Shown here: positions 1 through 5,172 of the stretch, in pieces
Layout: the number at the start of each line of letters is the position of its first letter
Numbering within the stretch: position 1 is the first letter of the stretch
Source: Solobacterium sp.
GTDB lineage: Bacteria; Bacillota_I; Bacilli_A; Erysipelotrichales; Erysipelotrichaceae
DNA: 10,190 bases
Reading direction: 5' to 3'
Assembly: GCA_017419465.1 (NCBI GenBank)
Contig: JAFOLE010000177.1
Location: 1-10,190, forward strand
The notes under the pieces: generated by a model
Database searches by the model: none
What the model saw: the letters and a program-made list of their open reading frames with translations, nothing else
What the model was told of the DNA's origin: nothing
Translations under genes and position numbers: made by a program

Positions 1-1424
1 GTGTAAAGCATGAAGTCGGAAATACTGCCGTCCGGATACAGCACAAGAAGCAGTTCCCGGTTGTTTTCCGGCCAGTGTCCGGCTTTGATGTCATAGTTGT
101 CCTTGTACAGCTTTTCTTCTTTCGGCAGGGAATTGAATACGCTTGTGGTCATCGCAGACGCAAATGCCGAACTGGAACTGTTTCCGCCGAATCCCATTGC
201 CGCAAAGGTGTTGTCCGGATTCACCTGGCGGTAGCCATCCTCGTTGAGACGGTAGATATGCGGTGTTACGGAATAGGTATATTCCACTGCACTTGCATAG
301 TCGTAGATGTTGCTTTCGGTTTCGAGATATGTTTTCAATGACGCAAGGTCATTGGACTTTGTGCGGGAAAGCATCCGGTTGATGAATGCACGTTCCACAA
401 CGTCATCGGTTTTTTCAGACTCCGCTTCTGCACTGTCATCGGAATTTCCGGACTGTGCCTCCGCATTCTGCGCCACCATCGTTGTAAGATCAAAGCTCGT
501 GCTCGTGATCTGAACCGGATAACCGAGCAGGGTCTCTTCTTCGGTGTCCTTGATGTATTTGTTTACGCCGTTGGACAGCGAGAGAATCAGCGCAATGCCG
601 ATAATGCCGATCGAACCGGCAAACGCCACAAGCACGGTGCGTGCCAGTTTGGTACGGAGGTTATTGAAGCTCAGGGAAAGTGCCGTCAGGAATGACATGG
701 AAGAGCGTCCCATGTTTTTATGCACGGCCGTTTCATTTTCATCCACGATATACGGATCGCTGTCGGAACGGATCACGCCGTCCTTGAGATTGACGATGCG
801 GGTCGCATACTGTTCCGCCAGTTCCGGGTTGTGCGTAACCATGACAACCAGGCGGTCGCTCGCGACTTCCTTAAGCAGATCCATGACCTGCACGCTGGTT
901 TCCGAGTCCAGCGCACCGGTCGGTTCATCCGCAAGCAGGATATCCGGGTCATTGACCAGCGCACGGGCAATCGCCACCCGCTGCATCTGTCCGCCGGACA
1001 TCTGGCTCGGTTTCTTGTGCGCCTGTTCTCCAAGACCCACTTTTTCCAGTGCTTCCAGCGCGCGCTGTTTCCGTTCTCTGCGGGAGATGCCGGAAATTGT
1101 CAGGGCAAGCTCGACATTGGCCAGCACGGTCTGGTGCGGAATCAGGTTGTAACTCTGGAAAACAAACCCGATCGTATGGTTCCGGTAGGAATCCCAGTCC
1201 CGGTCCTTATAGCGTTTGGTGGAGATACCGTTGATGATCAGGTCACCGCTGTCATAACGGTCCAGGCCGCCGATAATATTCAAAAGCGTTGTCTTTCCCG
1301 AACCGCTCGGTCCGAGAATGGCAACGAATTCGTTATCGCGAAGATTCAGGCTGACATGGTCCAGTGCTTTCTGAACCAGATTGCCTGTTCTGTATTCTTT
1401 GGAAATATCCCTGATCTGAAGCAT
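1..1424 (-). CDS. MacB/FtsX-type ABC transporter, fused ATPase and permease (partial, C-terminus beyond left edge)
   Basis: The first 474 residues of a fused ABC transporter are visible; the frame is still open at base 1. The N-terminal ATPase is complete: Walker A GPSGSGKT at residues 38-45, Q-loop Q90, signature MSGGQ at 142-146, Walker B ILLADE at 162-167, D-loop ALD at 171-173 and switch histidine H198. A linker follows, then one membrane segment at about 263-284, and then an extracytoplasmic region that begins with a Ser/Glu/Asp-rich stretch (about 311-330). This order matches MacB-like and FtsX-like exporters, in which the remaining three membrane helices lie at the C-terminus, here off the edge. 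Such proteins act as mechanotransmission ABC systems for peptides, antibiotics or envelope stress; the substrate cannot be told here. The start at 1424 fits the family N-terminus (MLQIRDISKEY). An ATG 11 bases upstream is out of frame. The gene is separated from argS by a terminator and so probably has its own promoter. Confidence 0.93.
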   Translation of the reverse strand, partial: MLQIRDISKEYRTGNLVQKALDHVSLNLRDNEFVAILGPSGSGKTTLLNIIGGLDRYDSGDLIINGISTKRYKDRDWDSYRNHTIGFVFQSYNLIPHQTVLANVELALTISGISRRERKQRALEALEKVGLGEQAHKKPSQMSGGQMQRVAIARALVNDPDILLADEPTGALDSETSVQVMDLLKEVASDRLVVMVTHNPELAEQYATRIVNLKDGVIRSDSDPYIVDENETAVHKNMGRSSMSFLTALSLSFNNLRTKLARTVLVAFAGSIGIIGIALILSLSNGVNKYIKDTEEETLLGYPVQITSTSFDLTTMVAQNAEAQSGNSDDSAEAESEKTDDVVERAFINRMLSRTKSNDLASLKTYLETESNIYDYASAVEYTYSVTPHIYRLNEDGYRQVNPDNTFAAMGFGGNSSSSAFASAMTTSVFNSLPKEEKLYKDNYDIKAGHWPENNRELLLVLYPDGSISDFMLY

Positions 1425-1462
1425 TGTTTTACCATTGCGCCTAATAAATATATTTTTAAAAA

Positions 1463-1482
1463 GCGCTGTATTATTGTAGCGC
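1463..1482 (-). promoter_or_regulatory. Inverted repeat overlapping a possible -10 box upstream of the ABC transporter
   Basis: Read on the minus strand, GCGCT and AGCGC flank a 10-base AT-rich centre. The -10-like hexamer TACAAT (1478-1473) lies in the repeat, and TTTTT follows it. It lies about 40 bases before the transporter start. It could be a regulator site covering a promoter, or a weak terminator/attenuator stem. No good -35 box is placed 17 bases upstream, so the promoter reading is weak. Confidence 0.3.
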
Positions 1483-1540
1483 AAATCTGTGGGAATCATG
1501 TGTGAATTGCACGAAAACCCGGCAGACCGTAAAACATGCA

Positions 1541-1571
1541 TATTAAAAGGAGATATCCTGCGATATCTCCC
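1541..1571 (-). terminator. Intrinsic terminator of argS
   Basis: On the minus strand a perfect 9-bp stem (GGAGATATC paired with GATATCTCC, 1549-1557 and 1562-1570) closes a GCAG tetraloop. It is followed by TTTTAATA. It begins 10 bases after the argS stop codon and separates argS from the ABC transporter. Confidence 0.85.
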
Positions 1572-1579
1572 TGTTGGAA

Positions 1580-3229
1580 TTACATATGTTCCGGAGCGGA
1601 TACGCCGAGCAGCGCAAGCGCATTTTTCAGCGTGATGCCGGTTGCCTTCACCAGGCCGAGACGCTGATTTGTGAGGTCCGGATCTTCCGGATTGATGACC
1701 CGGCAGCTGTTGTAGTAGCTGTGATAGATCTTGACCAGCGAGAGCACGTAATCCGTGATCTTGTTCGGCTTTCTGCTTGCGGCAGCTTCCGCGACATGGT
1801 TCGGGAAGTCACCGATCATCTTCAGGATGAGCAGTTCCTTTTCATCCGTCAGGCGGTCATAACTTTCCTTCTGTTCGAATGCCTGCGCCTTTTCCAGAAT
1901 GGAATGCATGCGGCTGTAGGCATACTGGCAGTAGAATACCGGGTTGTTGTTGTCCTTCTTGCGGGCAAGATCCATGTCGAAGTCCATATGGGATGCGACA
2001 TCCTTCGAAACGAAGAACCATCTTGCGGCGTCGACACCGACATCCTCGCACAGTTCACGGATCGTGATGGCGTTGCCGGTACGCTTGGACATCTTGACCT
2101 CTTCGCCGTTTTCCACCATGCGGACCATCTGGATCAGGTCAACGCTGAGGGTTCCTTCCGGATAACCGAGGGCACGGAGCGCCGCATTCATCCGGATGAC
2201 ATAACTGTGGTGGTCAGCACCCCAGAGGTCTACCAGGTTCGGATAACCGCGTTCCACTTTATATACATGGTTTGCGATATCCGGTGTGAGGTAGGACAGA
2301 CTTCCATCGCTCTTGCGCAGGACACGGTCCTTGTCATCGCCGTAGTCAGTGCTCCTGAACCAGAGGGCGCCGTCTTTTTCATAGGTCAGGCCCATCTCAT
2401 TCATGCGTGCAAGGCAGTCCTTAATGCGCTTGGAATCATTCTCATAGAAGAAGGTTTCATGCATCCAGGAATCCATCTTGACGCCATACATCGCAAGGTC
2501 GCGCTCGATCTTTGCGAGCTCACGCTTTACGCCTTCTGCCTTGAAGTAGGCAAGCCGCTCTGCCGAATCGGCAGTCAGCCACTTGTCGCCGTCCTGCTTT
2601 GCGATGTCTTCTGCGATATGCTTTACATCCGCCGCATGATAACCGTCTTCCGGCAGCGGATATTCTTTTCCGAAGAACTCGAAGTATCTGGAAATCAGCG
2701 ACTCTCCCAGCATGTTGACCTGGTTGCCCGCGTCATTGATGTAATACTCACGGAGCACATCATATCCGCTGGCCTCCATCAGCCGGCAGATACTGTCGCC
2801 CCATGCGGCATTTCTTGCATGTCCGCAATGGAGATCACCGGTCGGGTTTGCGCTGACCCACTCGACCAGCACCTTCTTTCCCTTTCCGGAATCATTGTGA
2901 CCGTAGCTGTCCCTCTCTTCCAGAACACGGTTGATGACCTGCGTCAGGGAATCTTCCGAGATACGGAAATTAATGAAGCCGGGATTGGCAATCTCAATGG
3001 ATTTTGCCTGCGGGAACGTCTCCTTCAGCACCTCAACGATCGGAGCTGCGATATCGGACGGCCGCTTATGAAGCTGTTTGGCAAGACGCATCGCAACGCT
3101 TGTGCTGTAGTCTCCCATTTTCGGATCACGCGGTGTCTCGACAACGATCACATCCTTTGCGTCAATGTCATAGACCTGCTTTACCGCAGCCTCTACCGCC
3201 TCAAAGATCAGGTGTTCAAAATCACTCAT
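1580..3229 (-). CDS. argS: Arginyl-tRNA synthetase
   Basis: This cytoplasmic class I aminoacyl-tRNA synthetase joins arginine to tRNA-Arg using ATP. The 549 residues are close to the usual bacterial length. An N-terminal tRNA-recognition (Add-1) region at about 1-110 is followed by the Rossmann catalytic core. The core holds ANPTGDLHCGHARN at 127-140, where HCGH (134-137) is the HIGH motif, and KMSKR at 379-383. The C-terminal DALR-type anticodon-binding helices start near NNPVFYCQYAYSRMHSIL (428-445) and run to the end. The ATG at 3229 is chosen because GAGG lies 8 bases upstream; the nearer upstream ATG runs into a stop after four codons. The gene lies directly downstream of tRNA-Arg(ACG) on the same strand, with only 57 bases between them, mostly a terminator. 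Its transcription probably depends on read-through from the tRNA promoter. The cysteine in HCGH is a mild variant of the usual HIGH/HVGH/HLGH. Confidence 0.98.
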   Translation of the reverse strand: MSDFEHLIFEAVEAAVKQVYDIDAKDVIVVETPRDPKMGDYSTSVAMRLAKQLHKRPSDIAAPIVEVLKETFPQAKSIEIANPGFINFRISEDSLTQVINRVLEERDSYGHNDSGKGKKVLVEWVSANPTGDLHCGHARNAAWGDSICRLMEASGYDVLREYYINDAGNQVNMLGESLISRYFEFFGKEYPLPEDGYHAADVKHIAEDIAKQDGDKWLTADSAERLAYFKAEGVKRELAKIERDLAMYGVKMDSWMHETFFYENDSKRIKDCLARMNEMGLTYEKDGALWFRSTDYGDDKDRVLRKSDGSLSYLTPDIANHVYKVERGYPNLVDLWGADHHSYVIRMNAALRALGYPEGTLSVDLIQMVRMVENGEEVKMSKRTGNAITIRELCEDVGVDAARWFFVSKDVASHMDFDMDLARKKDNNNPVFYCQYAYSRMHSILEKAQAFEQKESYDRLTDEKELLILKMIGDFPNHVAEAAASRKPNKITDYVLSLVKIYHSYYNSCRVINPEDPDLTNQRLGLVKATGITLKNALALLGVSAPEHM

Positions 3230-3251
3230 AAACCATACCTCGTTCTTTTTA

Positions 3252-3279
3252 CAAAAAAAGCCCCTGCGGGCTTTTGTTT
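3252..3279 (-). terminator. Intrinsic terminator between tRNA-Arg(ACG) and argS
   Basis: On the minus strand an 8-bp stem (AAAAGCCC with GGGCTTTT, 3256-3263 and 3268-3275) closes a GCAG loop. It continues into a run of T residues. It starts about 10 bases after the tRNA 3' end and finishes about 22 bases before the argS start. It would end the tRNA transcript while allowing part of the transcription through to argS. Confidence 0.8.
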
Positions 3280-3286
3280 CCTCTTA

Positions 3287-3363
3287 TGGCGCGCCGAGCA
3301 GGAGTCGAACCCGCAACCTTTTGATTCGTAGTCAAATGCTCTATCCAGTTGAGCTATCGGCGC
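3287..3363 (-). tRNA. tRNA-Arg (anticodon ACG)
   Basis: The full cloverleaf is readable on the minus strand: acceptor GCGCCGA/TCGGCGC, D stem GCTC/GAGC, and anticodon stem TTTGA/TCAAA around loop CTACGAA (anticodon ACG). A five-base variable region and the T stem GCGGG/CCTGC around TTCGACT (one G-U pair) follow. The discriminator is G, and CCA is encoded at 3289-3287. Length is 77 bases with CCA. The A34 is normally deaminated to inosine, so this tRNA reads CGU, CGC and CGA. It is the first gene of the argS transcription unit. Confidence 0.97.
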
Positions 3364-3400
3364 AGACCTACGAGATTTTCATTTAAAAATCCGCCATTAA

Positions 3401-3429
3401 TATATACACTATATTTCCGATCATTTCAA
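3401..3429 (-). promoter_or_regulatory. SigmaA-type promoter of tRNA-Arg(ACG)/argS
   Basis: On the minus strand a -35 box TTGAAA (3429-3424) is followed by a 17-base spacer and a -10 box TATATA (3406-3401). Transcription should begin near 3394, about 30 bases before the mature tRNA 5' end. It starts only 7 bases past the tetR stop codon. No terminator is visible between tetR and this promoter, so read-through from the tetR operon is possible. Confidence 0.7.
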
Positions 3430-3435
3430 CCGGAT

Positions 3436-3987
3436 TCATCGCAGGATGGCGGAAAGACTCGTTTCCATGAGGTCCAGCATGGTTTCCGCAACATCTTTTG
3501 CGGACAGTGTTTCCTCTTTCTGAAACAGGAATTCCCGGATATGAAACGCCGCACCCTCCGCATAATAGCGGGAAAGATATTCGTTGGAATACCGTTCCAG
3601 CCGGTCCGGACGGCGGTTTGTATTCAGATACCTGCAGAGAAACAGTGCCAGATTCTTTCTCAGCATATCCTCAAAGTTATTCTGCCCGGTTACCGCATAT
3701 GCCCTGCGGTAGAATTCCGCATGCGTTTCAAACAGTTCCATCAGCCGCAGTAACAGAATCTCCGGCTTTTCATTTTCCGCATCATCCAGGATGGCGGAAA
3801 AATCGAGATAGACAATACTGTCCAGGCAGTCATACTTGTCATCAAAGTAGTTGTAGAACGTTGCCCGGATCACTCCGGCACGGTCACAGATCTGCTTGAT
3901 CGTGATCTTTTCAAACAGGTTCCGCTCCATCAGTTCCCGCAGGCTGTCGCAGAGATAGGAGCGCATCCGTTCCTTATGCGTTTCCAT
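3436..3987 (-). CDS. TetR/AcrR-family transcriptional regulator
   Basis: The 183-residue protein has the size and N-terminus of a TetR-family repressor. A three-helix DNA-binding domain covers about residues 5-55, with the helix-turn-helix at 28-47 (ITIKQICDRAGVIRATFYNY), including the family's typical ATFYNYF recognition-helix end. The rest is an all-helical ligand and dimer domain, resembling the C-terminal region of DhaS-like TetR proteins; the ligand is unknown. The start at 3987 has a strong site (GGGGAGGG) whose first bases overlap the stop codon of the MntP-like gene, 10 bases away, so the two are probably translated together. It most likely regulates its own operon. A DNA-binding repressor is near certain; its target and inducer are inference. 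Confidence 0.92.
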   Translation of the reverse strand: METHKERMRSYLCDSLRELMERNLFEKITIKQICDRAGVIRATFYNYFDDKYDCLDSIVYLDFSAILDDAENEKPEILLLRLMELFETHAEFYRRAYAVTGQNNFEDMLRKNLALFLCRYLNTNRRPDRLERYSNEYLSRYYAEGAAFHIREFLFQKEETLSAKDVAETMLDLMETSLSAILR

Positions 3988-3997
3988 AGTCCCTCCC

Positions 3998-4573
3998 CTA
4001 GAACCGCGGGCCGATCACATAGACCGACAACAGATAAAAGCTGAACAGCATCATCAGGGTTCCGTTGAGAATGGAAACCGTGCGTGCCATCGGAGAACCG
4101 AGGTTATATCCGAGATACAGCGCCAGCAGGATAAATACAAATGTGATGCCTGCGGTCATCAGAAGCACCGGCAGAAACGGAAGCCCGATCAGAAAGCATC
4201 CGATTCCGATCAGTACGGTACCCCCGGCACAGCGAAGCGCAAGCCGCAGACAGTTCATTTCATTGAAGTTCCGGTCAAGCCGCTCTTCTTCCCAGTGGGA
4301 ATGAATCGCCCGGGTGGTAAAAAACACCCCGATCGCAAAGACAATGAGAATTGCGGTCAGCACTTCCACCCGCCGTGACATGAATTCGCGGAACAGCAAA
4401 GCAAACAGATATCCGGCAGTCAGTGCACCGGTGTTCACAAGTGAAAAGATTGCGGAATATACAAGTCCGGAGCGGACCGGCAGTTCCCGCAGGGACGCAC
4501 CCTTTTTTAACATGACGACAAAGCCGTCCAGTGAAAAACACAGCAATACGATCAGCGCATGAGAAAGTTCCAT
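3998..4573 (-). CDS. Divergent MntP-like (DUF204 superfamily) membrane protein
   Basis: This 191-residue protein has six predicted membrane helices at about 4-22, 34-62, 70-90, 111-130, 133-157 and 165-187. Its length and topology match MntP manganese exporters. The first half aligns by eye with MntP: FSLDGFVVMLKKGASL (13-28) matches the SMDAFAASIGKG-type motif, so D16 is kept. The second half keeps the general shape (LYLGYNLG at 152-159, then an SILNGTLMML helix). However, where MntP has the second SLDA motif this protein has TVLIGIG (119-125), and the conserved glutamate of helix 2 is also missing. It may therefore move another ion or have lost metal transport. The start at 4573 is set by GGAGG nine bases upstream. 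It is the first gene of an operon with the TetR regulator. Family placement is fairly sure; function is not. Confidence 0.8.
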   Translation of the reverse strand: MELSHALIVLLCFSLDGFVVMLKKGASLRELPVRSGLVYSAIFSLVNTGALTAGYLFALLFREFMSRRVEVLTAILIVFAIGVFFTTRAIHSHWEEERLDRNFNEMNCLRLALRCAGGTVLIGIGCFLIGLPFLPVLLMTAGITFVFILLALYLGYNLGSPMARTVSILNGTLMMLFSFYLLSVYVIGPRF

Positions 4574-4601
4574 GACGCATCACCTCCCGTAAGACAACGC
4601 A

Positions 4602-4637
4602 ATCATAATTCTACTTCCGCACGCAATGAATAGACAA
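4602..4637 (-). promoter_or_regulatory. Possible promoter of the MntP-like/tetR operon, with a repeated ACGCAAT motif
   Basis: On the minus strand TTGTCT (4637-4632) and TAGAAT (4613-4608) are 18 bases apart, a fair sigmaA match; TATGAT just after is an alternative -10. On the plus strand the heptamer ACGCAAT occurs at 4597-4603 and again at 4621-4627, 24 bases apart, flanking the -10 region. This could be a binding site for the adjacent TetR protein, although that family usually binds inverted repeats. Confidence 0.4.
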
Positions 4638-4652
4638 ACGGGCCGAAATGAC

Positions 4653-4684
4653 CAAAAAGAAAGGAATCCGCGCCCGGATTCCTT
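4653..4684 (-). terminator. Orphan intrinsic terminator (minus strand)
   Basis: A perfect 10-bp stem (AAGGAATCCG with CGGATTCCTT, 4661-4670 and 4675-4684) closes a four-base loop. On the minus strand it is followed by TCTTTTTG, a good T-tract. On the plus strand the following bases (ATCTTCAATAG) are poor. It therefore should end transcripts moving leftwards, yet no minus-strand gene is recognisable between it and the plus-strand tRNA genes. It implies an unannotated transcript or insulates the MntP-like promoter. Confidence 0.7.
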
Positions 4685-4706
4685 ATCTTCAATAGGGGGA
4701 AAGAAA

Positions 4707-4726
4707 TGTCAATTCGTTTATTGACA
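4707..4726. promoter_or_regulatory. Perfect palindrome, candidate operator
   Basis: TGTCAAT and ATTGACA are exact reverse complements separated by six bases (TCGTTT), a 20-base site typical in size of dimeric regulators such as TetR proteins. Each arm contains a TTGACA or its complement, so it also resembles two facing -35 boxes; neither has a good -10 partner at 16-18 bases. It lies about 130 bases upstream of the MntP-like gene start. Confidence 0.4.
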
Positions 4727-4810
4727 CTTACATCTTATATGGAAAGTGTGTAAGAATCATGCGAGTTTTGTGAAAGATTGGCGAAATTTTCCGTCAAATC
4801 AGAGGTTACA

Positions 4811-4855
4811 GTGACCGCATTTTCCTGCGGCCGGCCTCCGGGCGGAAAAAATCAC
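4811..4855. repeat. Inverted repeat / large hairpin
   Basis: GTGA (4811-4814) pairs with TCAC (4852-4855), and TTTTCC (4820-4825) with GGAAAA (4844-4849). The enclosed GC-rich segment contains GGCCGGCC and CCGGCCTCCGG. Neither strand gives a T-tract directly after the stem, so it is not an intrinsic terminator. It ends about 20 bases before the tRNA promoter -10 box and is outside the predicted tRNA transcript. Confidence 0.45.
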
Positions 4856-4876
4856 CCGCAATTCCTGATTTATGTG

Positions 4877-4882
4877 TATAAT
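4877..4882 (+). promoter_or_regulatory. -10 box of the tRNA-Arg(CCT)/tRNA-Pro(AGG) operon
   Basis: A perfect TATAAT stands 11 bases before the mature tRNA-Arg 5' end, implying a very short leader. The hexamer 17 bases upstream is a poor -35 match. Confidence 0.6.
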
Positions 4883-4893
4883 AATAGGGCTTT

Positions 4894-4965
4894 GCCCCCA
4901 TAGTAAAACGGATATTACAAACCCCTCCTAAGGGTTAGTTGCAGGTTCGATTCCTGCTGGGGGTG
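4894..4965 (+). tRNA. tRNA-Arg (anticodon CCT)
   Basis: The cloverleaf reads: acceptor GCCCCCA with TGGGGGT (six Watson-Crick pairs and a terminal G-U), D stem GTAA/TTAC, anticodon stem AACCC/GGGTT around CTCCTAA (anticodon CCT, reading AGG), and T stem GCAGG/CCTGC around TTCGATT. The discriminator is G at 4965. The bases after it are CCT, not CCA, so the 3' CCA would have to be added by a nucleotidyltransferase; the other two tRNA genes in the window encode CCA. Body length is 72 bases. It is followed after 14 bases by tRNA-Pro. Confidence 0.95.
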
Positions 4966-4979
4966 CCTGAATATAACAT

Positions 4980-5056
4980 CGGGATGTAGCGCAGCTTGGT
5001 AGCGCACTTCGTTAGGGACGAAGTGGTCGCAGGTTCAAATCCTGTCATCCCGACCA
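4980..5056 (+). tRNA. tRNA-Pro (anticodon AGG)
   Basis: The acceptor CGGGATG pairs perfectly with CATCCCG. The D stem is GCGC/GCGC, the anticodon stem CTTCG/CGAAG encloses TTAGGGA (anticodon AGG), and the T stem GCAGG/CCTGT (one G-U pair) encloses TTCAAAT. The discriminator is A and CCA is encoded at 5054-5056. The C at the first position is typical of bacterial tRNA-Pro. It shares the promoter upstream of tRNA-Arg(CCT) and is followed by a terminator. Confidence 0.97.
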
Positions 5057-5060
5057 TCAC

Positions 5061-5089
5061 AAAACCGCATGAATGTGCGGTTTTTCTTT
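5061..5089 (+). terminator. Intrinsic terminator of the tRNA operon
   Basis: AAAACCGCA pairs with TGCGGTTTT around a six-base loop (TGAATG). TTTCTTTC continues the T-tract. It begins four bases after tRNA-Pro. Confidence 0.88.
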
Positions 5090-5142
5090 CGTTTCGGGAT
5101 TTTAATCCGCAAGAGAAAACAGGCAGAAAAGAGATAATGCGG

Positions 5143-5148
5143 TATGAT
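5143..5148 (+). promoter_or_regulatory. Possible -10 box of the 515-residue membrane protein gene
   Basis: TATGAT stands 24 bases before the start codon, preceded by ATGCGG. The same ATGCGGTATRAT string precedes the TudS-like gene (9626-9637). The -35 position (CAGGCA, 17 bases upstream) is weak. Confidence 0.4.
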
Positions 5149-5172
5149 ATAAGACAAAGGATGTGAGAGTTT

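Larger units (their letters stand above)
4690..4870 (-). ncRNA. Candidate structured non-coding RNA in the 320-base gap
   Basis: The gap 4574-4893 has no convincing protein gene. It holds several inverted repeats: a 7-bp palindrome (4707-4726), an ACACTT/AAGTGT stem (4724-4729 with 4744-4749), and a large hairpin at 4811-4855 (GTGA/TCAC outer, TTTTCC/GGAAAA inner, GC-rich top). It ends in the minus-strand terminator at 4653-4684. A possible minus-strand promoter, TTTACT with TATTAT 18 bases on, lies at about 4881-4910, overlapping the tRNA-Arg(CCT) gene. Together these would give an RNA of roughly 200 bases. It does not match an RNA family I recognise. The call is inference from structure and the terminator only. 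Confidence 0.25.

Noticed and set aside
720..1505. Plus-strand open frames opposite the ABC transporter
   Set aside because: The minus strand encodes a complete set of ABC ATPase motifs in the right order; the plus frames show nothing recognisable.
1574..3331. Long plus-strand open frame opposite argS (585 codons)
   Set aside because: It is antisense to a clear arginyl-tRNA synthetase with intact motifs, it runs through the tRNA-Arg gene, and its translation has no recognisable domain. It is a by-product of codon bias.
4887..4897. GGGC-TTT-GCCC hairpin at the tRNA-Arg(CCT) 5' end as a regulatory switch
   Set aside because: The predicted transcript starts at about 4889, so the left arm is mostly not transcribed. 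Four base pairs would not compete with the GC-rich acceptor stem.
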